Source of the DNA: Apus apus
Lineage: Eukaryota; Chordata; Aves; Apodiformes; Apodidae
Direction: 5' to 3'
NCBI RefSeq assembly: GCF_020740795.1
Contig: NC_067283.1
Location: forward strand, 131,102,568 to 131,166,567
DNA: 64,000 nucleotides
Shown here: one piece after another, positions 48,819 through 62,200 of the stretch
How positions within the stretch are numbered: the stretch's first letter is position 1
Layout: each line of letters begins with the position of its first letter
Notes under the pieces: generated by a model
Database searches by the model: none
Told to the model about the DNA's origin: nothing
What the model saw: the letters and a program-made list of their open reading frames with translations, nothing else
Translations under genes and position numbers: made by a program

Positions 48819-51800
48819 TACTGTCTATTATATATATATAGGTGCTTGCTTCTGGAGAAGCTGTGAGGCAGAAAGCCCACGGCATTTTTCTCAGTGGCAG
48901 TCCTCAAACACTTGTTAGTTCAAAACATGGTATTCATAGGTTGGCATTGGTGGGAGAATACACGGGCATGGAAGAAGAAATAGTAATTATTGACACACTC
49001 CAACAAGCCATAAGCACTTGAATAAATTAACCAGGCTCCTAAAATTACTCTATAGTCAGTGGCTTCCTCAGAACCAGTAGAGACCAGGACCCTTAAGATT
49101 GGACTTAACCCTTTGGTGGAGCCTCACTCCCTTTATCAGCTGTATGGAAAACTGTCCTTCCAGGTTTGACAAATAATTAGTGACCAAAGCTTTGCAATAC
49201 AAATAACCTTTTGTTTCCCATTCTAAGGGGGAAAAGAGGTGGGGTTTATGGACTGCTCAGGACCACTCCTTATATCTGAGTCTGGCAGGTACTGTGAGCT
49301 GGACCTCTTTGGGTTTGAATTAAATATGAAATTATTTGTAGCTGCAGACTAATAACAGCAGTTTCCTTCAATGTTTTCCCTAAGAATGTTGCAAATACAA
49401 AGAATTAAAGTGCTTCTCTTTTACCATGCTGCTGTGTTGTTATGCTTCTGAGTCTGTCATGTTTTGATCTTTTCCTTTGATCCTTTTATTGGATCTTATA
49501 AGTAAATATCTGACTTAGCCATCCAGCCACACAGCAGGCTTTTTCTCAACATGAGCCCTAGTCTCTGCTGGATGCCCCATTACAGTAATTTTTATTACAC
49601 TGCTTGCTTCCAAAAGGCTCCTGTGGAGCTGGTAATAAAAAGAATGCACACAGGAGAGTCTGTGTGGTATATTGATTATCATCACACTTCCTATGCATTT
49701 CACATGTCCCTGAAAAGCTGTCCTAAAATCTACCAAATTGTCTGCTTCTACATAAAAGACTGCAAAAAAAAAAGTGTTACATCTTTCAGGGAACAACCGA
49801 TATGCCACGTACAGTGATGTGCATACAGTTTATATCTGTTTATATCTTTAGTGACATTTTTCTATCCCAGAAGTATTATGTGTCCTCTACGGACGTAAAG
49901 GGGACCAGCAGAGAGAGACTGCTGGTCTAAAGCCTGTGTCAAATGCCAGGAAATCCCTGGCTTTGCATTTTCCCCGGCAGGGAAAAGTTTGTCAAAGGCA
50001 CCAAACTATTAAGAAAAATTAGGCTTTGGAATCTACATGACAACTGGATTGAATGAGTAGGTCTTCAGTGGTTTTTACAAAATATTCATAGGAAGAGCAT
50101 GCAAATAAACAAAAAGAAGAAAATAATGGTTTAGTGTAAGCTGTGTGGTTTCCTCCTGCAGAGGCTCTTACCAACATAGACCAGAGGGACCACAGGGAAA
50201 GGGAGGGGGGAGGAAGGACATGGGGGTGGAGTCAGGTCTTGCCCCAGGAGGGATCAGGATGAGGGTAAAGTGAGCTCCTGGAGCTGGGGATTTTGAGGTG
50301 GTTTTCATTTGATGATGTAGCCACACACTCCCTGTATAGGTGATTGACCCAACATTTTTCCAGGAATGTCATCACTCCTTTTGGGATTTAGTACATCTCT
50401 CCTTGCTGTCACTGGCACAGATAGTGTATGGAAGGAGACTAACTTTTCCATCCTCACAATCCCATTCATGGAAACACAGATCTGTGAAGATACTGGCTCC
50501 TCACTGTGATCAGATTAGTCCATGTGCAAGACACAAGGTGATGGAAAAGAAAGATGGCCTCTAGCATCCTCTGTTACTGCACATATAACAAGCTGTGGCC
50601 ACACACTAACTCTGAAAGGTCTCTGATATTGCAGCTTGGATCAAGAAAAGTCATGAAGGATCTATTGCAGGATTGCAGGGGCTGGTCCTTGAGTACTCAA
50701 ACTGGAGGATGTTTTGGGGTTGGCCTGCAGAGCATCAGATGAAACTACATGTTTTAAGATCTGAGGAGAGACATCTTATTATGCTAACTCAGCTCTTTTG
50801 ATAGGTATCAATCCACTCTTGGAGCCAAAAATGGACCATAAAGCAGATCCATTTCCTTAGCCAAGGGCAAATAGAACTTTTGCCTACAGAACCATCGGGT
50901 ACTCAAGTGTGCAAGCTGTTCTGCTGGGAAGGTTATATTTTGATAGAAGCATTATAAAGTGTTTTTCCTGTCATTTAAAGGCAACACACATAGGTAACCA
51001 TCATGGAATGATGTAGAAACTTGATTAGACAGGTAAGCAGCTTGCTTTTCCCAGTTAAAAGGAAGCTTTGCTGTATGTCTGCACCGATGACTCTTGTTGC
51101 ACAGCCCACTGCACACTAAGTGTAAGGTAGCTGTTGCTGGCAGGTTTCATTTGTTTGCTTTTCCCAGATAAAAGGTCAAAATCATTAAATATTGGCTGAC
51201 CACTTCATTTCACATGAGTGAAGATGCTGGTGCAGTGGGATGGTTTCTAAATAAAAGTTTAATGATGTGACACATGGCAAGAAAAAGAGCAAGCACTTTA
51301 AGGTTTTGTCCCCATCCACACAGGGAACAGCTTTATTCCTTGTAATAGATTAAGGGCAGCACAGGTCTAGGGCTGCAGAAGTGAGTGCATGAATCACTGA
51401 GTGCTGACCTCTGCTAACCTCACTTGGGTATGTCACAAAACCATCATCCTCCCATTACAGCAGTAAATACCATTCATGTACTCTCACATCACAGGGGACC
51501 AAGGGGTTGAGTTCCTGTCTGCTCAACCTCACAGCCTCTTGCTCAGAGACAGAGGGAAATCACTGAATGAATAGTGAAAGTGGTAAAATTCAGAGCTTTC
51601 ATCCTTCTTGTGTTGATATTACTTCAAACAATTTTAAAGTGGTATAAAAAACTATCACCAGTAAGTTAAGCTATTCACAGATTTATTTGCTCACCCAAAC
51701 CTGAAAACTAAAATGATTACTTCAACAGTACCTTCACGTTTCTATGTCATGCACAGGTGATTTTCAAATAAGTTCTTTAATGATGGAAATAATGCTACCT

Positions 51801-51858
51801 GCTATAATAAATGGCCTATGAGTAATTTTTGCTTATGTTTTAACTTTGTTCCTAAAAA
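48819..51858. other. Intergenic DNA, nothing recognised
   Basis: A (TA)n patch follows the CR1 tail (about 48827-48840). No exon, RNA or repeat family recognised in the rest. Confidence 0.45.
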
Positions 51859-52580
51859 TCATTGAATCAAAGAATGGTTTTGGTTGGAAGGGACCTTAAA
51901 GATCATCTAGTTCCAATGCCCTTGTGTGGGCAGGGACACCTTCTACTAGACCAGGTTGCTCAAAGCCCCATCCAACCTGGCCTTGAACACTTCCAGGGAA
52001 TTAAGCATACACAACTTCTCTGGGCAACGTGTTCCAGTGTCTCACCACCCTCACACTAAATAATTTCTTACTAACGTCTCATCTAAGCCTACTGGTTTTT
52101 TTAGAAACTGTTCCCCCTTGTCCTATCCCTGCATGACCCTGCCAAAAGTCCCTCCTCAGCTTTCCTGTAAGCCCTTAAGCCCTTTCAGGTACTGGAAAAC
52201 CACCATAAGGTCACCTCAGAGCCTTCTCTTCTCCAGGCTGAACAGCCCCAACTCTCTCAGCCTGTCTTCATAGCAGAGGTGCTCCAACCCTCTGATCATC
52301 TTTGTGGCCCTCCCCTGGACTTTGTCCAGGAGCTCCATGGCCTTCTTATGATGGGGACTCCAGAACTGGACACAGTACTCCAGGTGGGGTCTCACATGAG
52401 CTGAGCAAATGGGGAAGGAATCACCTCCCTCGACCTGCTGGCCACACTTCTTTTGATGCAGCCCAGGATGCAGTTGGCTCTCTGGGCTGCAGGAGCACAT
52501 TGGCTGGTTGATGTTGAGCTTCTCATCCACCATCACCCCCAAGTCCTTCTCCTCAGGGCTGCTCTCAATCCATTCCATAT
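51859..52580 (-). mobile_element. CR1 LINE, 5'-truncated
   Basis: The minus-strand element has its 3' tail at the low coordinate ('tcattgaatcaaagaatggt', then 'ttggttggaagggacctta'). The frame at 52216-52578 encodes the ORF2 C-terminal region ([52 protein letters not shown]), interrupted by a frameshift in the middle. The copy ends abruptly at about 52580. Confidence 0.93.
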
Positions 52581-53030
52581 CAGGATTTTATAATTTTTTT
52601 TCTGACTCTTTTTAGGGACGATTCTCTAGACAAACTCAAAATATTCACCAAGACTATTAAGACTTATCAAAGGGGAAAAAATACTGGTTCTTTAACGAAA
52701 GACTTTTCATTCCAATACAGTAATTAGTCAATAAAGTTAAATATCTAAATTATTGTTGTTTTTATAGTTAACAAAAAAACAAGCCCTTCTACCATTGAAA
52801 GAATCTTTTCCTTATCTACACTCACTCTCATAGCTCTTGGAACAACCTGTGGACTTTTTTCTTCATTTATCTCTCTGGAAAGAAATGCATTCCCATACTT
52901 CCGTAATAAATTTCAGAGTAAATAAAAGCTATTCAGTAGTATTAAATATATATATATATAATAAAAAGCCTGAGATGCTTTTCTTCGGTTTTTTTATTTT
53001 TATTTTTTCAAGCCGTCTTTACGTCTGTAG
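52581..53030. promoter_or_regulatory. Region upstream of NECAB1
   Basis: This AT-rich sequence runs up to the CpG-rich first exon. A (TA)n stretch at about 52946-52960 is followed by 'ataataaaaagcc', a possible but unproven TATA-like element about 165 nt upstream of the start codon. Nothing else is recognised. Confidence 0.3.
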
Positions 53031-53034
53031 GCAG

Positions 53035-53280
53035 GGAGATAGAAAGTGCAAAGCAGCCATTCCCGGCGGCTTTCCCCCCGGAGCCACCGCCCCGCCGCTC
53101 CGGGCGGGGCTGGCGCGGAGCAGATGGCGGCGGAGCCGGGAGCGGGGCTGCGCATCTTCCGCGATGTAAGTACGCGGCGCCCCTGACATGAACCCCTTCC
53201 CTCCAGCAAAGGCAGCAGTTGCGAGAGTGTGGGGGGTACCGTATTTTTCCCTTTTCTCCTCACACCCCCCTCCCCGGCTT
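53035..53280. promoter_or_regulatory. NECAB1: Short CpG-rich promoter/first-exon region of NECAB1
   Basis: CpG density and GC content rise sharply at about 53055-53185, around the first coding exon. The bases CAGATGGCGGC, including the start codon at 53124, resemble the YY1 site found near the 5' end of many TATA-less vertebrate genes. The transcription start is not determined. Confidence 0.6.
53124..53165 (+). CDS. NECAB1: NECAB1 coding exon 1 (14 residues)
   Basis: ATG at 53124-53126 opens MAAEPGAGLRIFRD and the exon ends at GAT before a consensus donor GTAAGT. An in-frame TAG at 53040-53042 with no intervening ATG makes this the first available in-frame start. The -3 base is C and the +4 base is G, so the Kozak context is moderate. 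The final residues align with the GMSIFLD-like end of the mammalian exon 1. The preceding part is shorter and Ala/Gly-rich instead of Ser-rich. Confidence 0.82.
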
Positions 53281-56200
53281 TTTGTTCTATTAATTTATTT
53301 TATTGTTTTTGTTCTTGAGCCGTGATTTCCTCCCTGGGGTGGAAGGTGGTGAAGCTCAGCAAGTCATCCGTCCTCTCTCCCCTTCCCACTCCTCTTCCCC
53401 CCTTTTTTTTTTTTTAATGTTTTTAACTTTTAAAATGTTAATGAGGGGAATGAGTTTGCTTTTGATGGTGTGCATGTTATGAGGAGAGCAGATTAACAGC
53501 TGGGGATGGGTATGAGAGGAGCTAGGTGAAAACACTGCCAGTTTTCAAAATATGTTGCTTGGATTTGTATTATTTTATTGTTCTCTGGGCTTTTCACTGA
53601 AGAGTTTCTCACCCTTCAACAGAATTTTACCCAAACTGCAGCCTCCCTCCCATCCAGTAATAGGAGACCAGAAGCTGACGGACTTGAGATGTAACCCTGA
53701 GCACCTCAGCCCCTTGAGGGGAAGTCCATTGAGGTGCCCTGCTGTGTACCTGGCCATCCAACCCTTCAAGGGTGCTGTTCTTAGCCATCACTGAGGGCTT
53801 AGCATCTCACAAGATGCAACTGTAGTGTTTTGTCTAAACTTGCCTGGTCCAAGGCAAGTCCTAGATAAAAGGCAAACTCCCACCCAAAGATCTCCAGAGT
53901 AGCCCCTGTACTCCATGAGACCTACAGATCTTCAGACCAACTCTACTACAAACTCTGATCTACTTCAGACCAACCCTTATACCATGGTTAGTCCACAGTA
54001 TCAGCTGGAAGTGGCATGTTCTGTACTAAAAGATCAGATGTGTAGATATTTTCTCTAATAAGCCCACATTAACCTCCCCAACTTTTTCCCGAATTATTTC
54101 AAGCCACCCCAATGAAAACCATGTCTGCTCATCAAGATGCCTACAGGAAAGCTGGAGAGGAGCTTTTTACAAGAACACTTAGTGATAGGACAAGGGCTAA
54201 TGGTTTTGAACTGGAGAAGGTGATAGATTTAGATTAGCTATTAAGAAGAAGTTCTCTACTGAGAGGGCAGTGAGACACTGGCACAGGTTGCCCATAGAGG
54301 TTGTGGATGCCCCCTCCCTGGAAGTGTTCAGGGCCAGGTTGGATGGGGTTTGGAGCAACCTAGTCCAATGGGAGATGTCTCTGCCCATACAAGGGGGTTG
54401 GAACTAGATGATCTTTAAGGTCCCTTCTAAGCCAAACCATTCTATTATTCTGTGATTTTCTGATTGCTCTTGGCTACATGAGAAGTCATTTGAATTAGAC
54501 TCCTTGTTGACCCTTACCCTTTCCATTCAAGTGTATAAAGAAAAACACAGCTTTTTGGTCATATAAATACCTCTTATAAGAAAAAGAGGAGAATTACAAG
54601 CATGCAACTCAAGGACAGAAGAGAAATCCCAGGTTGCCAGAAAAGAGATAGGAGGCATTCAAATGAAGCCAAGTCCCCAGTTTAACTGGGCACACTGGGT
54701 TAGGAACCTGCAGATGGTCAGAGTATTTGATGAACTGAAAGCTTTACATTTCACTTACCATTAAAAATTTCCAATCAAAATTATTTGTTGACATTTCAGC
54801 AATTTCTTAAATCAGTGTTAGGTTCCTATGTATAGAAAAGTAGGTGGCATTCATGAAACTGGTGGAGAGGAAGCAGGGGGACTCCTGCTGTACTTATGCT
54901 CTTACATCTGGAGGAAAACCTGAAATTCAAACCCATTTGCTGCCTTCCCCAAAGCAGGGACTGTACCCTGAGGGCTTTTCCTCCTGTGAGAGTACACGCA
55001 TGTCATAGATATTAGGAGGGTGTGCAGCACTGTGATTACCCCGTAGGGAAGTATATCCACCTGTAAAAACACTGAACTGTAAATTAGACCAGGCAGCAAG
55101 AAACTGGCTGTAAGGACACAGAAAGGGCAGGTGCTGAGGCCCTAAGCCCATGGGGAACTGGGCAGAGACCTAGTGAGAGTGAGACTTGATTTCTAATGCA
55201 GCCTTCTCTCTGCATTTGTGTCGTAGTCCCCATGAAGTGTCCAAAGAATTTTAACATCTCTGTAAAGGTTGTGTTTTGGTTTTGGTTGGGTTTTTGTTGT
55301 CGTTTTTTTACTAATTAATCAAAAATGGAAATAATAATTATTAAAATAGTAATTCATTACAATTAATTTTGAAAGAAAAAAGGAAATAGCAGGCTGGCTT
55401 GTCTTTCAGGTAACACAAAAAGGAAAAAAGGCTACTTGACAGTGGGGTAGGAGAAAGAATAACAGTTCCCCAAAAACTCCAGCCAAACCTGCCAGGAATC
55501 TAGGGCTGTATTTTGCCTGTTAAGGATTGTAGAAAAAGTTTGTATTTTATTCTAACAATGCTTTTGTTGATATTTCCTTTGCTCTGCATTTAGTCTTTCC
55601 ACTCTCATTAGGGGACAATTTCCAGTTTAAGAGTAAAAATTTTAAATCCCTAAATAGTCCAAACCCCATGCTGAAAATTGGTTTCCAATATTTTATTTAT
55701 TTGGGTATGCAGGGAGGGAAGATGTCATCTTACTACATTTATTTCATAATTTTTGTGATGTCAACTTACTCCAGTTAAAAGTTCAGATTAGAGACCCTAA
55801 GTTAAGTCCTGGATGTGGGTGGCAATTTTATTAGTTCCCCACCAACCCCACCCAGCAAAATACAGTCAGGAAGATGCTCCAACAGAGCTTGGCAGCTTGG
55901 CATCTGGATCCTTGGGTTTCTCACTTGGTCTCACTCTAGGAGCAGAACAGTTACAGCATGTGCTAGTGAAGCTGTTGAAATACTACTGTCAGTTTATCAA
56001 ACTGGAGAATATTTCCATCGCCTTCTTTTTTCAAAAATACATATGCCCATTTTGAAACTCTTTGTTTTGCTAATATTCATAGCAGCAGAGAAACTATATT
56101 CAGAAGATTTGTTTTCTTCCCTTGTCTAAATTTGTTAGTAGCATTGCCTGGAAGACTCTCCATTGGTGCTCAAGCTGAAGAAGTGATGGGGACTATATCT

Positions 56201-59200
56201 GGAAATGTAGCAGAGTCACATTGGATGGCAATTGTGCTTCTCTGAAGTGTCACATGGTGACCCATGCCACAGCTAAACCACCTCATTCAGAGTTCAGGGA
56301 GCAAAGAAGCTGGAAGGGATGCCCTCTGTGGCTTCTGCTGCCTATCCCTGATCCCCTGATCTCCAAGGGATGTGTGGTGGTACCCGTGGTGGGACTCCAG
56401 CAGGGACAGGCAGACACACCACCATATCACTGGCTGTAAGACAGGACCAGTGCAGCTTATACAGCCCTGGATGGGTTAGTGCTGTGTCCCCCTGCCAATG
56501 GCAGGGCTAGGTCTGGAAGGCTCTGTCACCTCTTCTTGTGGGATACACCCCTCTGGATCCTCTTCTCAGACTTTGCATGAGGAGTTACAAAATCTCACCT
56601 ACATATTTAAATAGGTTCTCCAGCAGCTGCCATTTACAGCAGGGAGAAAAGGCAGACCTGCACACCGGGTGGGTAACCTGGGGTTGCATACGGGTTGCAT
56701 GATGAAAGCATCACAGCAAAGGATCTAGAGCAGGCACCCCTGCACTGCCGTGGCCTTCCCAGCTCGTAGACCTCTATCCTCTCCCTCTCCCCTTTCTTTT
56801 GCATCTGGTTTCTGCTCTTTCTCAGAGCAATCCTCAGATTTACTCCCACATATCTAATGTCACTGCCTTCGACACCGAGTCTGATCCCTTCATGCCACCT
56901 GGCTCCTCTCCTGACTTATCCCTTTGCTTCCTCCACCCACACAAACCTCGAGTCTTTCTCACTTTCTGCGATGCTCAGTGCATCCTCCCAGGTGTCATCC
57001 TTGCTCTGCTTTTTTAAACCACTTCTCCCAACCCTGAATCTAATATGGTAGCCATACAGTTATCAGGTTTTGTGTCTGATCATCATCATTATAAGCCATA
57101 CACAAACTAGAAAGTAAAGCTGGTTCTTATTATGGTCTTGGTTTTCTGTGCACAGAGCACATGAGCAGTTAAAGAAAGCAGTCCTGTGAGGCAAGCATGG
57201 AGACACACTAAGGGCTTTTCAGTTTTATGCAGACTTGTGAAAATATTATGTAGATCTCAAACTATAAATGCTCACTAAATCATAGAATCATAGGGGCTGG
57301 AAGGGACCTCGAAAGATCATCTAGTCCAACCCCAAATATAGAGTTTTTGTCAGTATAACTCGACTGTCATGTTTGTATTAATTAAAAATCAGCACCTCCC
57401 TTAGATTTTCCCTAGGAAGGAAGAAAACCCACTGATGAGCACTGTTCACCATCTGACACTTTCTCTTTTTCCTCGCCTCCCCCTAATACAGCATTGTGTG
57501 CTATTAACCCATACATAAGAAAGTGATTCTCTTCTCTCTCTCTTTTTTTTGTGTAGATACTAAGAAGAGCAGACAAGAATGGTAAGACCAGTCATGTGTC
57601 TTCCCCCTTCCTCTCTTTGGAAAAAAAAATAATCCAATTTTAAGTCATGCTTGAAACATTCTAACAGGAAAACCAGCCATCCCTCATGTTGTTTTATGTT
57701 TTCTACAGGTAATGTATTTTTTGTGCACTGGTCTTCCCCATGGGTTGTCTAAGGGCAGATCTTGTGCTTTCACAACTTGGCATGTGTATTTGAGTTGCAC
57801 TTCAGGTGAATGTGGCTTTTTTCTTAGTGATATGTTCACAAGAAGTTTTTAAATACTTGTTAGTAGCTCCATCTTACTACTTTTTAAAAACACCATATGC
57901 TACATCCAGCAATCAGACTAGTTTCCTACATTTTCAGTTACCTGTTTGTTTTGCATGTCAGTACGCAGAATAAAGCCTTGAATAATACTTGCATATTTAT
58001 AGCACAAAAGTAGTGAGTTTTTTATTATGTTCCTAACCGAAAGTTTTGCCCTCATTCTTTCCTTCCACATATATTTCTTCCTTTACTTCAGTTCACTAAG
58101 TTGGAGCATAGTAATGTAACATTTCACAAATGCTCCATGGCCAAATGTTTTGGCCACAGCAGGGGAAGGACCTTCCTACAAGGACCACAAGGGTAGCCAC
58201 TGGATTTTTTCACTGCTCTCCATAGTCATGGTCTTGAACCTGAGTTTAATGCCTTTTTGCATCTCACAATTTTGAGCAACTTAAGTTGTCGATTTTGTGC
58301 CATGTACCCTAACAGATAAATGAAGCCACTAGCATATCCCTGCATCATGAAGTGTGAGATTCAGTGTGCTTGAGGCTAAGAAGAGCTTCTGTAGCTCTGA
58401 AGTTGCCAAAATAGTATTTATACATAATGCAGATAACCAGAGTTAGGTCTTAGAGGATGAGAAGGAACATAAACTCATCATTATTTAGCACTGTAATACC
58501 GAAGTACAGGAAGAAGGGAGCTGCAACTTCTTGCAGAGGCACGGGCCAGGCTTTGGTCTTTTGCCAAAAGCTCTGACAGGTTTAACACTGACAAGCGATT
58601 CCCACTCAATCCTCAGAAAACAAATACTGTGCAGGCTTCTTAAAGTGTACTGTCAGGTATCTGAAGGCCAAGAGATACCATTGAGAAAATCAGAGTGAAT
58701 AATTTTCAAGGAGTAACTATTGGACAGTAAGGGCCTACTGTGCAGTTTGGTGGTATAACTGAGCCTGTTGAATAGACATTTACTGTTGCTGAGAGGGCAA
58801 TCCCACCCCACAGTCCATCTCTGGCAGCTGCTACTGCTCTATCTTGTGTGTGGCAACTGGCACTTCCCACAAAACCATGGCAGGCTCCTTCAGAGAGCTC
58901 AGGGGCCAAAAAATCCATCTCTGAGATTTTTTTGGTAGTTTGGTGGGGTTTTTTTAATTTCCCTAGGTCAGCTTTCCAGTTGCTTGCAAGGCCAGTGATA
59001 GTACAAGTTGAATCCCCAAGTGAGGGCTGGGAGGGGGAAAAGGACCTTCAGCAGTGCCTTTCCAGCTTAGCCAGATGCCAGCCATAGCCAAGTTCTGCTG
59101 GCATCCCCCACACAGTGTTTGGCATAGATGTTTATGTGTCTACCCTGAAAAGTGATGAGAGTCAGACCTCATGGTGCAGAGAAGATATCGTCATCCCCTC

Positions 59201-62200
59201 AGAATAAGGAAGAGCCCTTACATCCTCGTGTCCTTGTCCTGGTCTTTGAACTCATGCTCTATCCCAGCCCTGGTGGATCCACAGTGTTTTGGTGGTCAGG
59301 AAGGCTTCCCATCCATGATCATTAACAAACTTGTTTATTCCAGAACAATACGAAGCCAGTGCAGCCCTAGAGACACTGCAGTTCATACCTAAATACGGAT
59401 CCTTTACAACATATTGTTGGGAGAAAAGGGGCTAAGTTCAGTCACTTTAGCTCTATGGGTTTAAGTCCATGAACTTGAAATGGTTTCAGCTGTTATATGC
59501 TTAATTGTGTTTGCTCAACCACCAGTTGCCTGTGGGACTTCCCATTTTGTTAACATAGCACTGCACAGGCACGTGTCACATTAATAGGGAGCAGATTTGT
59601 TTTAAGGCTGGGAAGTTAAGTACCTTCTCAGCCAGGTTATTGGATATGTAAACACTTACCTAACATGTTTGCAGTGTTGTCAGCACAGATTATTAGCTTC
59701 TATTAATGACTAGGATACTTACAATTTCAGTGCCACCTTTCTGTGCTACAGGAAACCTAGTGTTGGTTTACATAAAAAATACTACATAACTGTGACGTGA
59801 TCCTGTTAACCCGTGCACTTTTAATAGGACTCCCAGAGCTGCTGTATTAACCCTCTAGGAGATTAAAATAGCCCCCAAAAATTATCATCAAAAGCTTTAC
59901 TAGATACTTGCTTGACAGCAAGGAAAAAAAACATCCAAAAAATCGGATCAAGCTGATAAATAGGTGTATTATAGGAGATAGAGTATTATAGGAGATAGAT
60001 TAATTTAGGGACTGTGGAACTTCAGGTTAGCCTTCCACAATAAAGACAAACAACTATACTTGCAAAGACAATTAAAATAAGAGATCAAAAGAGCCAAGAA
60101 ATCCCGCTGAATTGCTGTTACTCAAAAATACTACAAAGATTTATGACAGCTGAGTTTAATTGAGAAACTCCTTGACCAAACAGCTCTACCCCTATTCAGA
60201 AGAAGTAATAAAAATGTTGTTTCTTTTGTGATGGTGGCTTCTTTTTCTGCTATCCCAGGTACATATATACCCTCCCATTTCTGGAAATGTCAGCTATGCC
60301 CAGATTCCACAAGAGGATCAGCTTCATAAACTCTATCTGTAGTTCTTATTTCATGGCTGAGCAGCTCTGGTCTGTATGGATCAGATCCACACTCCTCCAG
60401 TAAATGAAAAGGACATGTGATTGCCTGAAAGGGAGAAAAAGGCAGAGGGGAAGGAATATCACATTTCTAAGAAATGTGTGGTTCATAATACTGACAAAAG
60501 CACCAGAAAATCATGAGGGAAAAAAAAGCAATTTCATAAAGGTGAGATGTTGCACATTGACCTTTTTGGAAAGAAGTTTCATGTTTGCACATGAAAAGGA
60601 AGTTTTGGTCAGGTTTACCTCACAACACTCGATGCATTTAAAGGAAGGCATGTGGATTCGACATGGAATTAATTTAGAAAAATTCCAACTAAAAGGGAAA
60701 TTATTAATTTATTTCATTCCTTTTGCTATTTAAAATGAAATAAAACTCATCAAATTCCTCTCAAAAGGTAAAATCTTGTCCCTAGCCTGCAGGAGGAGTA
60801 AAGAAATATGGGAAACTGGAACTGCCAAATGCAGTCTTCTAATAAAGAAAATCTGCCTCCTTCATCTCACAGGTAACAGTGCTTGCCCCACACACATTTG
60901 ACTGTAGCACCTGTGTGTGCTTATCTTCCTGCTTGGCTACATGAGGTGTTCCTTTCACCTTCTGATATGGTGAGAAGGAGATGCAGCATCCCATGTGCCT
61001 GCAGTGATTTACAATCAAATGAAACAATATCAGGTGTTGGTAAAGGTCACCCTGGAGCCTCTCCTGACCATGCAGCTTTGATATGTGCCCTGTTGGGATA
61101 GCCTCGTGTTGTAATTACCTTCTGTTGGCACAGGAATGGAAATTCAAATGCAGACTGTATTGCAGAAATCCAATCACAAACAGTCTGTCAAAATGGAAAA
61201 GAAAAAAAGGGAATGATTTACCAAGAATGTGACACTATCTTGTAAAATTAACAATCTTCTTTCAGCTGAGGGAATGTGCTTTCAACACTGATGGTTTGTA
61301 TATAGATATGGTCATTGATTTGCAAATACAACTCAGCTGTTATGAAAAAGCACTGAGTATAAACTATATCACAAACACCCTTAAAGCTCCTAAGAGAAAA
61401 ATATTTGAAAACACCACAGGTCAAAACTGCTATTGAAGCAGAGATTTAAAAAATAATCATAAAAATAAAGCCTTAACCTTCAGGAGCACAGTAAAGTGTG
61501 TGCTTCAGGCAGTCAGGAATGACTGCAACCAAATGAAGGAAAATTAAAAATTGACTAAACAAAGGGATCAGCTTCAGAGGTGGCCAGACCTGAATATCAA
61601 ACACCCAGCACAGACCAGCAATGAAATGTTATTAATGCCAGACCAGCACATTTATGTCTGCTTTCATTTTGTCTCTGACATTTCAAACATGCACTCACTG
61701 AAAGCTTTTGTTTCCCCTATAAAATGCAATTTTTATAATGTCACTGAACTAAAATCTGTAAAAAGAAAAATACAGTCTGGTGAGACTAATTCTCTCATTC
61801 TGTCATATGTCTTCATTCAGCACCCCCTGATGTCCATGATACAGAAAAGGAACATCCCACTTTTAAACATTGAATTCTAAAACTGTATGAAGTCATACTG
61901 TAATATCAACAGTATCTTCTCGCTAGCATAAGCAATTACACATGAAAAGTCCCCCAGTCCCTCTACAAAACACACAGCACTCCAACAGTAGCAAAATTGT
62001 TGATTGCAGTGGCCTGGGGATTTCAGACCAGCCTAAAACCATGTGAACATTAGCCCAACAAAAAACTGCAGGGCGTAAATAAAAGACTATTTAAAATAAG
62101 GCAACAATAGCATCCTGTAGCTTCCACTGGTGCCAAGAACCAGAGTGTTTCACAGAGCAACCTCATTTGAGTCAATCAACAAGATTTCCACAACATAACC

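Larger units (their letters stand above)
53166..57556 (+). other. NECAB1: NECAB1 intron 1
   Basis: A 4391-nt intron with GT-AG ends. The acceptor has a strong pyrimidine tract (about 57528-57550) before GTGTAG. It contains a sense CR1 fragment (54139-54465), a short antisense CR1 relic (57280-57333) and a poly(T) run (about 53402-53415). I recognise nothing else. Confidence 0.8.

Noticed and set aside
56799-57051. Overlapping open frames before NECAB1 exon 2
   Set aside because: They have no splice-site-bounded match to NECAB1 or any other family and lie inside intron 1.
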